From Desulfuromonadaceae bacterium (GTDB lineage Bacteria; Desulfobacterota; Desulfuromonadia; Geobacterales; Pseudopelobacteraceae): a stretch of 64,000 bases of DNA. A program made the position numbers and the translations under genes. Under the pieces are notes generated by a model, which had not been told where the DNA came from, did not search any database, and saw nothing but the letters and a program-made list of their open reading frames with translations. Shown piece by piece: positions 18,002 to 25,231 of this stretch. Every line of letters starts with the position of its first letter. The stretch's first letter is position 1. The stretch spans positions 1-64,000 of the forward strand of contig JAQTZV010000026.1 of NCBI GenBank assembly GCA_028687585.1, in the 5' to 3' direction.

Positions 18002-18105
18002 TACCGGTTGTGGTCGAGATTCATCGTGCATGCCAGTGCGATACGGTGATGAAGTATCTTTATGAGGCTGGCACTTCATTTAAAGATGGGACGCCACAAC
18101 CGGTA
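18002..18105 (+). other. Long-range 12-bp perfect stem enclosing about 80 nt
   Basis: TACCGGTTGTGG at 18002-18013 is exactly complementary to CCACAACCGGTA at 18094-18105. The enclosed sequence has further complementary arms (GATGAAGT/ACTTCAT and TGCCAG/CTGGCA), giving a closed multi-arm fold. The region is non-coding and ends about 130 bases before the next start codon. Strand is uncertain because the symmetry works on both. Confidence 0.45.
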
Positions 18106-18117
18106 CTTTCAGGATTA

Positions 18118-18146
18118 ATGGGATGATGCAGGAGAATCGCTATGGC
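18118..18146 (+). repeat. 29-nt dispersed repeat, copy 1
   Basis: Matches 20192-20220 at 26 of 29 positions, with the shared core TGATGCAGGA and the shared end CGCTATGGC. It lies between the long stem at 18002 and the gene at 18238. Confidence 0.6.
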
Positions 18147-18237
18147 CAGTCAATGTGTGACGACGTTCCTGCAGCCCTTCAGATTTTGTGGCTATGTTGT
18201 TGGTAGTCAGAATCAAGAATGTTTATCGGAGTTCAGC

Positions 18238-18966
18238 ATGAAAACAGACCGCTCTTATCTATCCAAGCCATTTAGAATACTGCTCCTGCTGGTTTGTTTC
18301 TCAGCATTGCCGTTACAAGCATTTGCCGCCCAGGTAGAAAAGTGCAACTACGTCGAGTTTCAACGCCTGCCGCTATTCGAGCACATGCATGGCATCAATG
18401 GCTCTCTCATTATCAAGCGAGATCGGCGCTTTATGTATGAATATTCTGCCGGGCTGGATACACCGGAGACAACATGCAATGCCCGTCTCTACCTCATGGA
18501 CAAAAACAACAAGATAGTCTTTTCGAAAAAGCTTGAAAAACCAATCGCCTCGCTGGAAACAGTTGAACTGCTTGAGCGGCAACCTAAAAGTTTTGCTCTG
18601 GAGGAGGACTATAGCATTGGCTGGGGATCGTACGCCGGACCGATTACCAGCTTCTTTGATGTTGTTAATGGCAAAGTAAAATGGCTTCAAACCCGGCAGA
18701 ATAATGCGAAGAAAATCAAGAAACTTTACGTGTCGTCCAGCCTCAAAACAGGCTGGCAAATTGTGAAAGCGGGAAACAATTTCGATATTCTGGAGGCCGC
18801 ATGCCGTCCTGAATTCAGCATAAGATTAGATGAAGCAGCATTCTCCATCACCTACAGACGCTACCACTACAACGGCACTGAGTGGATCGAGTACAGCCGG
18901 AAGGATAGTGGGTATTGGGATTTTGAAGAATATCCGGACATTGCTCTTTACCCAAAAGCGCAATGA
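18238..18966 (+). CDS. Exported protein of unknown function
   Basis: A 242-residue protein with a signal peptide (hydrophobic run RILLLLVCFSALPLQ, cleavage near AFAAQ). The mature part has three cysteines (KCNYVEF, TTCNARL, AACRPEF) and a beta-rich, Tyr-rich composition. I do not recognise the family. The track extends the ORF to 18142, but the ATG at 18238 starts the signal peptide and has CGGAG upstream. Its stop overlaps the next start as ATGA, so the two proteins are probably made together and may interact in the periplasm. It lies between two stretches of repeated, structured non-coding DNA. Confidence 0.7.
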   Translation: MKTDRSYLSKPFRILLLLVCFSALPLQAFAAQVEKCNYVEFQRLPLFEHMHGINGSLIIKRDRRFMYEYSAGLDTPETTCNARLYLMDKNNKIVFSKKLEKPIASLETVELLERQPKSFALEEDYSIGWGSYAGPITSFFDVVNGKVKWLQTRQNNAKKIKKLYVSSSLKTGWQIVKAGNNFDILEAACRPEFSIRLDEAAFSITYRRYHYNGTEWIEYSRKDSGYWDFEEYPDIALYPKAQ

Positions 18967-19961
18967 GAACGGATAGCGTGAGGAAAGCATCTCTTTTACA
19001 TATCGCCAGTAATACCATCGTTGCTGCGGCTTTTGGCCTGCTTGTCCTGCTGCGCATCACAGCTATTTGCATCGTGCCGGTCGACCACGTTCCTGACCGC
19101 CTTCGAGATATTGATCTGGAGATATTTAAGGAGGAACCATCCACTCTGCACCGATTTTCGACATTGGCGAAAGAAAAAACTTTCGGGGAGTACCAGATCA
19201 GAATTTACCAGAAAGTTGACGAATTTGGCTCTGCTTCCAATCAACTACAGATACTTCAGCATGGCACGATCGTCTATAGCAGCGAAGATACCTACCGCTA
19301 TTATTTTGGGCATGTTGGCGCAAAGGAATATGACAACCTTATCAAGATAGGCAACGATGTAACCGGCAACGGGGTTCCCAATCTGGTTGTCTCCTCTTAC
19401 AGTGGTGGCGCTCATTGCTGTGTGAGCTTTGAAATATTTGAACTGGGCGTAGAGTTCAGAAAAATTGCCACTCTTGACGTTACGGATAGTTACTACAGTC
19501 ATTTTGAAAAGCGCCCCGGCGAGAAAGGTCTTGTTTTTGTTGCCGATGATTTCACCTTTGCCTATTGGAACACCGGCTTTGCCCAGTCACCTGCACCGGA
19601 GGTTATCTTACGTTACTGCAACGGAGCATATCGCCTGGCGGATGATCTTATGCGTAAACCAGCACCATCAGACATCACGCTTCTCGGATATGCCGAACGG
19701 ATAAAAAATAAACCGGAATGGAAAAATGGGGAACCTGCTCCCTTACTATGGGATGTCATGCTTTATCTGATCTACAACGGCAATGCCGAATCGGCATGGA
19801 AACTGTTCGACATAGCATGGCCAAAGAATATATTCGGGAAAGCTGAGTTTTTACAGGATTTCAAGAAGCAATTGGCGAGAAGCCAGTATTGGGAGCAGGT
19901 TAAGTTGTTGAACGAGGGAGCGCCTGTTTGCTGTGAACCAGACGGTAAATACAGATATTAA
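18963..19961 (+). CDS. Membrane-anchored or exported protein with a Ca-loop-like motif, unknown function
   Basis: A 332-residue protein with an N-terminal hydrophobic segment (residues about 14-37) that may be a signal anchor. Residues about 130-160 contain IGNDVTGNGVPNLVV followed by SGGAHCCVSFEIF: a DxTGNGxxxLV loop like those of FG-GAP/VCBS calcium-binding repeats next to a Cys-Cys pair. The C-terminal third is helical. I cannot name the family or the function. It overlaps the upstream exported-protein gene by 4 bases. Confidence 0.7.
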   Translation: MRTDSVRKASLLHIASNTIVAAAFGLLVLLRITAICIVPVDHVPDRLRDIDLEIFKEEPSTLHRFSTLAKEKTFGEYQIRIYQKVDEFGSASNQLQILQHGTIVYSSEDTYRYYFGHVGAKEYDNLIKIGNDVTGNGVPNLVVSSYSGGAHCCVSFEIFELGVEFRKIATLDVTDSYYSHFEKRPGEKGLVFVADDFTFAYWNTGFAQSPAPEVILRYCNGAYRLADDLMRKPAPSDITLLGYAERIKNKPEWKNGEPAPLLWDVMLYLIYNGNAESAWKLFDIAWPKNIFGKAEFLQDFKKQLARSQYWEQVKLLNEGAPVCCEPDGKYRY

Positions 19962-20191
19962 TAATCCGGTATGCTACGAAACGTTTTGGACGCTTGAGAG
20001 GGGGACTTCCGCAAGGAAGGTGCATTGCTCGTTGTAGATGCCTATAGTTTGCGGCGATTGACAGCAGGAAATTTTCGGAGCGCCTGCGGCAGGTTCTTAA
20101 TCGTTTCTGGTATCGGGGGACGTCCGGCCCCGCAATCGCCGCAATATTTTTAAAGTGGTAGATATCTGGCTAAGAATATCTTCAAGAACTG

Positions 20192-20220
20192 ATGGGCTGA
20201 TGCAGGAAAAACGCTATGGC
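20192..20220 (+). repeat. 29-nt dispersed repeat, copy 2
   Basis: Copy of 18118-18146 with three substitutions. It lies about 390 bases before motif copy B, whereas copy 1 lies about 1 kb after motif copy A, so the repeat and the two-hairpin motif do not form one fixed unit. Confidence 0.6.
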
Positions 20221-20317
20221 AATGCGGGTTTCCGGTAAATCCGGCAGCCAATGGGGAATGCACGCAAACTAATTGTTGCCGCGTGATGGCGCTCCCCCAG
20301 CCCTTAAATATTGGAAA

Positions 20318-20391
20318 ATGCCCGATGGAGGGGTGAGCGCTTGGTATTAATGTGTTGTACCACTCGCAGCCGTAGCCACGTCGGGCATCCA
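20318..20391 (+). ncRNA. tRNA-like stem with 3' CCA in the rtcB upstream region
   Basis: ATGCCCGATG (20318-20327) pairs with CGTCGGGCAT (20379-20388), 10 pairs including one G-U. The 3' strand is followed at once by the bases CCA within TCCAG. The enclosed span is close to the interior length of a tRNA and has an inner arm (GGTA...TACC), but no convincing T-arm or anticodon arm. An alternative stem TAGCCAC/GTGGCTA competes with it. It is not a functional tRNA by eye. Confidence 0.3.
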
Positions 20392-20585
20392 GCACCAAAC
20401 GCCATGTGGCTATTCTGTCCCGACAGATCTGGCAGTGGGTTGTAACGCTGATGCTGGTAGGGATGCTGGTATTCGGGAAATGTGGGTTATACTCATTAGC
20501 CAGCATCCTCAACGTAATTGCCCATGTGAGGTGGGCGCAACGTTTCCTTCAGGATTCGTGATCCCAATACCTATTGGTCAGCGGA

Positions 20586-20657
20586 GTCAACAGGGGGTTC
20601 CATCCAATCTCAAGAACTGTTGGCTTCGGGTACCGTGCTGGGATGGCGGCACGATAC
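20586..20657 (+). ncRNA. Candidate structured RNA motif, copy B (rtcB leader)
   Basis: Copy B of the motif at 17065. Hairpin 1 is GTCAACAG / CTGTTGGC (one G-U change) with a 23-nt loop. Hairpin 2 uses different bases (CCGTGCT / GGCACG) around the same loop GGGATGGC, and an outer GTA/TAC extends it. It ends about 25 bases before the rtcB ATG, so it is probably part of the rtcB 5' leader. The rest of 19962-20585 has no credible ORF but contains further stems. Confidence 0.55.
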
Positions 20658-20682
20658 ATTTATCATCAATTTGGAGGCTCCC

Positions 20683-21864
20683 ATGTTCAACATAGAAAAG
20701 AACCAATGTCAGTTACAAATCCACGCCAAGGTGCTCGACCCAATTGCCGACGAGCAGGTGCATCTGATCGTTAACCATCCGGCGCTGCACGGATTGATTG
20801 CCATCATGCCCGATGCTCACGCCGGTTCAGGTTGCGTAATCGGTTTCACCGGCAAGTTTCGTAATGCGGTCATCCCCAATATTGTCGGAGTTGATATCGG
20901 CTGTGGTGTTGCCTGCCATCCGCTCGCTGGTGTCGGTGATATCGACTTCCCGGCACTGGACAGACATATCCGTGAGAGCATCCCGCTCGGTATGAACTGG
21001 CATGACAGCACTGCATTCTCCGACCGTCCAGAGGTGCCACAAAACATGCGCCGAGCTTTCACAACATTGTGCGAACATATCGAAGAAGGATTCTACAAGG
21101 GAAACAGGATCGGCAGGCACATCCCGTCACTGAATCAGCTTGGTACCCTTGGTGGCGGAAACCACTTCATAGAAATCGGCCAGGACGAAAATGGTGGCTA
21201 TCACCTGATCATCCATTCTGGTTCACGCAACCTTGGCAAAAGGGTGGCAGAGTTTTATCAGGAGAAGGCAGTCAAACTTCTTAAAGAGATGGGTATGAAA
21301 ACCCCCAAAGGGCAGGAGTTCCTTCCGATGAGTGCCGGAGGCAATGAATACGTCAAATGGGCGGCAGCAGCGCAGACATACGCACGATACAACCGGCGCA
21401 TGATGCTCATCTCGATTCTCTCTTTCTTTGGGATCAGCTTTGACGAGCAGCAGGTCATCGAAAGCGTTCACAACTACATCTCGGAGAAAGATCATATTAT
21501 CCGCAAGGGTGCTATCTCTGCACATAAGGGTGAGCGTGTCATCATCCCGCTCAACATGGCCGACGGCACTCTTTTGGGAGAAGGAAAAGGGAACACCAAT
21601 TACAATCTTTCTGCCCCGCATGGTGCTGGCAGGCGGCATGGCCGCATGGATATGTTTCGCAGGCTGGACAAGGGTGAGTTCAGTATGGAGAAGTTCAAAG
21701 AGTCCATGCAGCATGTATTCTCAACCTCAATTTCCCGAGAAACCTTTGACGAGAGCAAGTTCGCCTACAAATCGTTAGCGGATATAGAAGAGTATTTATT
21801 GGAGACGGTTGAGGTTACCGGTAGATTAACACCGGTGTACAACCTGAAGGCTGCAGGTGAGTAA
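20683..21864 (+). CDS. rtcB: RNA-splicing ligase RtcB
   Basis: A 393-residue GTP- and Mn-dependent ligase that joins 2',3'-cyclic phosphate or 3'-phosphate RNA ends to 5'-OH ends. Visible motifs are the metal-binding MPDAHAGSGCVIG (near 50), VGVDIGCGVAC (near 75), GTLGGGNHFIEI (near 160), the HSGSRNLG loop and the C-terminal guanylylated-histidine region SAPHGAGRRHGR (near 320). All expected His and Cys ligands are present. The track ORF starts at 20620; the ATG at 20683 with GGAGG 5 bases upstream is the better start. Neither archease nor rtcA is adjacent. The upstream DNA carries a repeated structured motif. Confidence 0.97.
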   Translation: MFNIEKNQCQLQIHAKVLDPIADEQVHLIVNHPALHGLIAIMPDAHAGSGCVIGFTGKFRNAVIPNIVGVDIGCGVACHPLAGVGDIDFPALDRHIRESIPLGMNWHDSTAFSDRPEVPQNMRRAFTTLCEHIEEGFYKGNRIGRHIPSLNQLGTLGGGNHFIEIGQDENGGYHLIIHSGSRNLGKRVAEFYQEKAVKLLKEMGMKTPKGQEFLPMSAGGNEYVKWAAAAQTYARYNRRMMLISILSFFGISFDEQQVIESVHNYISEKDHIIRKGAISAHKGERVIIPLNMADGTLLGEGKGNTNYNLSAPHGAGRRHGRMDMFRRLDKGEFSMEKFKESMQHVFSTSISRETFDESKFAYKSLADIEEYLLETVEVTGRLTPVYNLKAAGE

Positions 21865-22004
21865 AATATGATCAACAAAATTCTATCCATACACCATTTC
21901 TGCGCAGACTCAGCAAAGACTCTGGTACCTGGGGATATCCGGCCTCGCCAATCGTCTCTATTTTTTGTACCATTTTGTTTGTCTTACGTGACCACATCCA
22001 ATAG

Positions 22005-22030
22005 TTTTATGCTTGACGTAAAGCGTAAAA
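22005..22030. promoter_or_regulatory. HigBA operator and promoter
   Basis: TTTTATGCTT-N6-AAGCGTAAAA is an inverted repeat with 9 of 10 symmetric positions. It overlaps a -35 hexamer TTGACG (22013-22018); a weak -10 (TAGGCT) follows 17 bases later. It ends 18 bases before the toxin ATG, as expected for autoregulation by HigA. Confidence 0.6.
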
Positions 22031-22048
22031 GTATTTAGGCTGATAATC

Positions 22049-22327
22049 ATGATCCGTTCATTCTCCTGCAAGCATACTGAAAAGCTCTACCATGGTTCTC
22101 GGGTTCCTCGTTTTCAGGCGTTTGTCCAGCAGGCAGAGAAGCGGTTACAGATTCTTGAGAGCGCTACCTGCATTGAAGACTTGATGAATCTTCCCAGCAA
22201 CCGTTTTGAGGCACTGGGTGGAGATCGGCAGGGCCAACAAAGCATCCGTGTTAATCAGCAGTGGCGTATCTGTTTTGTGTGGAGAGAAGATGGACCACAC
22301 AATGTTGAAATTGTCGATTATCATTGA
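22049..22327 (+). CDS. higB: HigB-type toxin (RelE/ParE superfamily mRNA interferase)
   Basis: A 92-residue protein with the HigB layout: N-terminal MIRSFSCKHTEKLYHG, mid region RFQAFVQQAEKRLQIL, then QQSIRVNQQWRICFVWREDGPHNVEIVDYH, the C-terminal strand that carries the catalytic or ribosome-contact residues. HigB cleaves mRNA on the ribosome. The toxin-first order and the 12-base gap to the antitoxin are typical of higBA. Confidence 0.95.
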   Translation: MIRSFSCKHTEKLYHGSRVPRFQAFVQQAEKRLQILESATCIEDLMNLPSNRFEALGGDRQGQQSIRVNQQWRICFVWREDGPHNVEIVDYH

Positions 22328-22339
22328 AAGGAAAACACT

Positions 22340-22654
22340 ATGAATGCCATGCGTCCAATACACCCCGGAGAAGTCCTGAAAGATGAACTTGCTGAAATCG
22401 GCATGTCAGCCAACGCCTTTGCGCAGGCTCTGCATGTTCCTGCCAACCGTATTACGGCAATTTTGAATGGCAGCCGGTCTATTACCGCTGATACGGCACT
22501 CCGGATCTCTCAGTTTTTTGGCACTACACCTGAATTCTGGCTAAACCTCCAAACAGCCTATGACCTGAAAGTTGCCAAGCTGGCTGTCGGGAGTAAAGTA
22601 GAGCTTGAGGTAAGGTCATTTTTGTCATCCATGCCGAGGCTTTCGCACGCATAG
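22340..22654 (+). CDS. higA: HigA-type antitoxin (XRE family)
   Basis: A 104-residue antitoxin with the conserved HigA opening RPIHPGEVLKDEL, a helix-turn-helix (SANAFAQALHVPANRITAILNGSRSIT, residues about 25-50) and the typical ALRISQFFGTTPEFWLNLQ. It neutralises HigB and binds the operator at 22005. AAAGGAAA precedes the ATG. A strong terminator follows. Confidence 0.95.
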   Translation: MNAMRPIHPGEVLKDELAEIGMSANAFAQALHVPANRITAILNGSRSITADTALRISQFFGTTPEFWLNLQTAYDLKVAKLAVGSKVELEVRSFLSSMPRLSHA

Positions 22655-22686
22655 AAATCTGTCTACCCAGTCGAGTTTAAACTATT

Positions 22687-22720
22687 ATGGCTTCCAGTAT
22701 TTTGCGGAGGCCATTTTTTT
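22687..22720 (+). terminator. Terminator after higBA
   Basis: ATGGCTTCC / GGAGGCCAT stem of 9 pairs (one G-U) with a 10-nt loop, followed by a run of seven Ts. Confidence 0.85.
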
Positions 22721-22814
22721 GATCGGGCTTTCTGAAAAACAACACTCCTAGCAAAACATCCTGAACCGAATTCTTTATCATTCTATTTTTTTGCCTTATT
22801 CCTCATTGACGGCA

Positions 22815-22946
22815 GTGCAAAATGTGTACTTTTTGCACTACTTGGCTGGAGGGTTCAATGCCCTCCAATATTTTTGGAGAATGGGTGCAAAAACCTCTGC
22901 AACAATCAAGGTGCTAAATGGTTGCCAGCATGACGAGTTTTTGCAC
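22815..22946. repeat. res-like sites of the serine recombinase
   Basis: GTGCAAAA-N7-TTTTTGCAC at 22815-22838 is a palindromic subsite. A second pair, GTGCAAAAAC (22885) and GTTTTTGCAC (about 22935-22944), forms a perfect 10-bp inverted repeat 40 bases apart. Three such sites directly upstream of a resolvase gene are typical of res regions. Confidence 0.65.
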
Positions 22947-22961
22947 GAAGGAGTGAGTGTT

Positions 22962-23555
22962 ATGGCACGAGTTGGGTACGCACGGGTGAGTTCTCGGGAT
23001 CAGAACCTCGATTCTCAGATCGATATGCTGACAGCCACGGGATGCGAAAAGATCTTCGAGGATAAGATCAGCGGCGTGAAGGAGTCACGCCCGGAGTGGG
23101 ATCGGCTGTTGGAATTTCTCCGTCCTGGCGATACGATTGTCGTTGCGGAGCTTTCCCGTATGACTCGTTCATTAATGCATCTGCTGTCGCTTGTTAAGAA
23201 GTTCGAGAGGCAAGGGATTGAGATTGTATCTCTTCGTGAGCATATTGATTCCTCGACTGCCACCGGTCGAGCATTTCTTTCAATTCTGGGTGCTATCAAT
23301 CAAATGGAGCGAGAGTTAAAGTCGGAGCGTGCCGCTGCCGGCAGGGCTTCCGCAAAAGCACGGGGTAGAACCGGTGGCCGACCAAGGACGGATCTCAGCA
23401 AGCTGGAGAATGCTCGAGTCCTTTATGAAAATTCTGGTGCATCCTCGGCAAATGTCTGCACTACGTTTGGAATCAGCCGCAGAACTTTTTTCAATTATCT
23501 GGCTGAATGCCGAAAGGGAAAAGAGATTCCTGTATCGCCACATCAATCGGTTTAA
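22962..23555 (+). CDS. Serine recombinase (resolvase/invertase family)
   Basis: A 197-residue small serine recombinase. The catalytic Ser is in ARVGYARVSSRDQNLDSQ, the conserved Arg-rich region is VAELSRMTRSLMHLL and REHIDSSTATGRAFLSILGAINQMERE, and a C-terminal Hin-type helix-turn-helix ends the protein (GISRRTFFNYL). The track extends it to 22791, but the extension covers the recombination sites; the ATG at 22962 with GGAG 8 bases upstream is correct. It probably belongs to the mobile island that carries the defence genes and higBA. Confidence 0.95.
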   Translation: MARVGYARVSSRDQNLDSQIDMLTATGCEKIFEDKISGVKESRPEWDRLLEFLRPGDTIVVAELSRMTRSLMHLLSLVKKFERQGIEIVSLREHIDSSTATGRAFLSILGAINQMERELKSERAAAGRASAKARGRTGGRPRTDLSKLENARVLYENSGASSANVCTTFGISRRTFFNYLAECRKGKEIPVSPHQSV

Positions 23556-23629
23556 TAAACTCCGGGCAACCATGTCTCGAGCTGCTGCAGGAACTTCGGT
23601 GTAAACGGCTGTACCTTGATTGAGACTCT

Positions 23630-25231
23630 TCAACGTACAGGATTGATCATATAAAGTCCCTGTGAATAATCCTTGGCAATATCTGTTATCAGGCCGCAAT
23701 CCGCCAACAGACATAATGTGATCGCAAGGCGGTCTTCGCCAACAAATGGTTTTAATGGCCTACTGATCAAAGAGACCAGCCCTTCCTCCTCTACACTAAT
23801 CCGGAGCCTCTGTTTCTTTCCGTCAAACCTGAACGCTGCTACTCCAAAGTGCTGACTTAGTACGAGGTTCTCAATGATGAATCTCAGTAATTCAGGTAAT
23901 GGCCGAGCACTGAATCTACTAAAGACCGTTTGCCAGTATTTAAGTGATATGCGTTTAACTTCGCCAATACCCAGCAGCTTTTTGCTGTCATCATGCTGTT
24001 CTAACAAAGATGATAGCTTTTCACATAAAAGCAGGAGCCGAAGGGCCAATGGGACAACATCACTTTTCCAAGTTTTAAGACTTTTCTGAATGTTTTCCAT
24101 TATTGAGAAAATACAATAATCAGGGTCTGTATCGGCCAGATCAAGGTAGTCTTCAACAGTGTCCATTCCAGTAAACAGTTTTCCGGATATATCTGCAGTG
24201 TTTACACCTTGAGGGACAATCTTCTCGTGTTCTGATAGAAAAACCATTATTGCATCAACCAAAACAACAGTGTCACGATCTTTATGCCTAATTAGTCTAT
24301 CTTCAACCCAAGCGAAAATGGCTTCAAAAGCCAAACGGTGTGCTTGCCGAATTTGCAGAATGAACCAGCGTATCCATGCAGTCTCAAGCGATTTGCTCAA
24401 ATTCATAATGGGCTTGCTCTTTAGTCGGCGGTATGAAAGTGCAATGCGAATGTCTTTTTCAGCAAGTGGATCTGAACTCTCCTGCAAAAGTTCTAAAACA
24501 AGTGCCACAGTTGCACTGCGCCTACCTAAAGGAGTTGCTGAATTTATTAATTGCGAATCATAGAAGCTTACAGCAAACGCTGCCATCTCGGCATCTGAAG
24601 GCGAACGCAGATCCCATGCATGGAAAAGGCCTTTTGCAATATTCTCATCTGCCTTAAATTCTTTAAGGCTTGTCAGGAAGTCATACCCGGGAGCATCTTT
24701 AAGACTCTTCTCAAGAGCCTCTGCCATTTGCACCCCATTGCCATAGGCCCGGAATACATCTTTTTCTACTGGTTCAAGAAAAAGCAACCCCCCGGTTGTT
24801 TTTGAAGCGGGTCCATATGTAGGCGCCGCCATCAGGCTGGTGTTATCTGGATCTCTTTTCCAGGCAGAAAATGACAGCTCGACTGTTCCATTCGTACTGG
24901 CTGGTTGTTTTGCCTCTATACCCGGTACTTTAGGCAAACCTAGTCCATGATGGCCCCATGTGAAAAGGATTTCAATTTTTTCCTTAAAGCAAATCAGTGC
25001 CTCGCTCGACTGTTGATCAATTTCTTGAGCTTTCATGAGGTCATAAAATTTCCAGTATATCCATGACAGGACAGAAAAGCCCCGTATATACCGGGTGTAG
25101 TTGTTTATCCCTGGCAGACATGTCTCCATTAGTTCGAGATTTGCCTGGCGCATGCCGAGGAAATCAACACCACTGGGGTCAATTTTGAACTTGGGTATGA
25201 AAAATGGGCCAATGGGAGTATCTATTTTCAT
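23630..25231 (-). CDS. Protein of unknown function, last gene of the defence operon
   Basis: A 533-residue, mostly helical cytoplasmic protein that I cannot assign to a family. The N terminus (LGMRQANLELMETCLPGINNYTRYIRGFSVLSWIYWKF) and the C terminus (a short winged-helix-like stretch, ITLCLLADCGLITDIAKDYSQGLYMI) look well structured. No nuclease, ATPase or protease motif is visible. Its start overlaps the stop of the PLD gene as ATGA, so its product is probably a stoichiometric partner of the PLD protein. It is convergent with the serine recombinase gene. Confidence 0.75.
   Translation of the reverse strand: MKIDTPIGPFFIPKFKIDPSGVDFLGMRQANLELMETCLPGINNYTRYIRGFSVLSWIYWKFYDLMKAQEIDQQSSEALICFKEKIEILFTWGHHGLGLPKVPGIEAKQPASTNGTVELSFSAWKRDPDNTSLMAAPTYGPASKTTGGLLFLEPVEKDVFRAYGNGVQMAEALEKSLKDAPGYDFLTSLKEFKADENIAKGLFHAWDLRSPSDAEMAAFAVSFYDSQLINSATPLGRRSATVALVLELLQESSDPLAEKDIRIALSYRRLKSKPIMNLSKSLETAWIRWFILQIRQAHRLAFEAIFAWVEDRLIRHKDRDTVVLVDAIMVFLSEHEKIVPQGVNTADISGKLFTGMDTVEDYLDLADTDPDYCIFSIMENIQKSLKTWKSDVVPLALRLLLLCEKLSSLLEQHDDSKKLLGIGEVKRISLKYWQTVFSRFSARPLPELLRFIIENLVLSQHFGVAAFRFDGKKQRLRISVEEEGLVSLISRPLKPFVGEDRLAITLCLLADCGLITDIAKDYSQGLYMINPVR

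Noticed and set aside
17104-18049. Set of overlapping short ORFs on both strands
   Set aside because: All are short, start without ribosome sites, and overlap strong stems; the region reads better as structured non-coding DNA.
17041-20660. Integron attC sites as the source of the repeated hairpins
   Set aside because: The arms lack the RYYYAAC/GTTRRRY core sites and the hairpin loops are conserved, unlike attC.
22791-22961. N-terminal extension of the serine recombinase
   Set aside because: It covers the recombination subsites, and the proper ribosome site and catalytic N terminus are at 22962.
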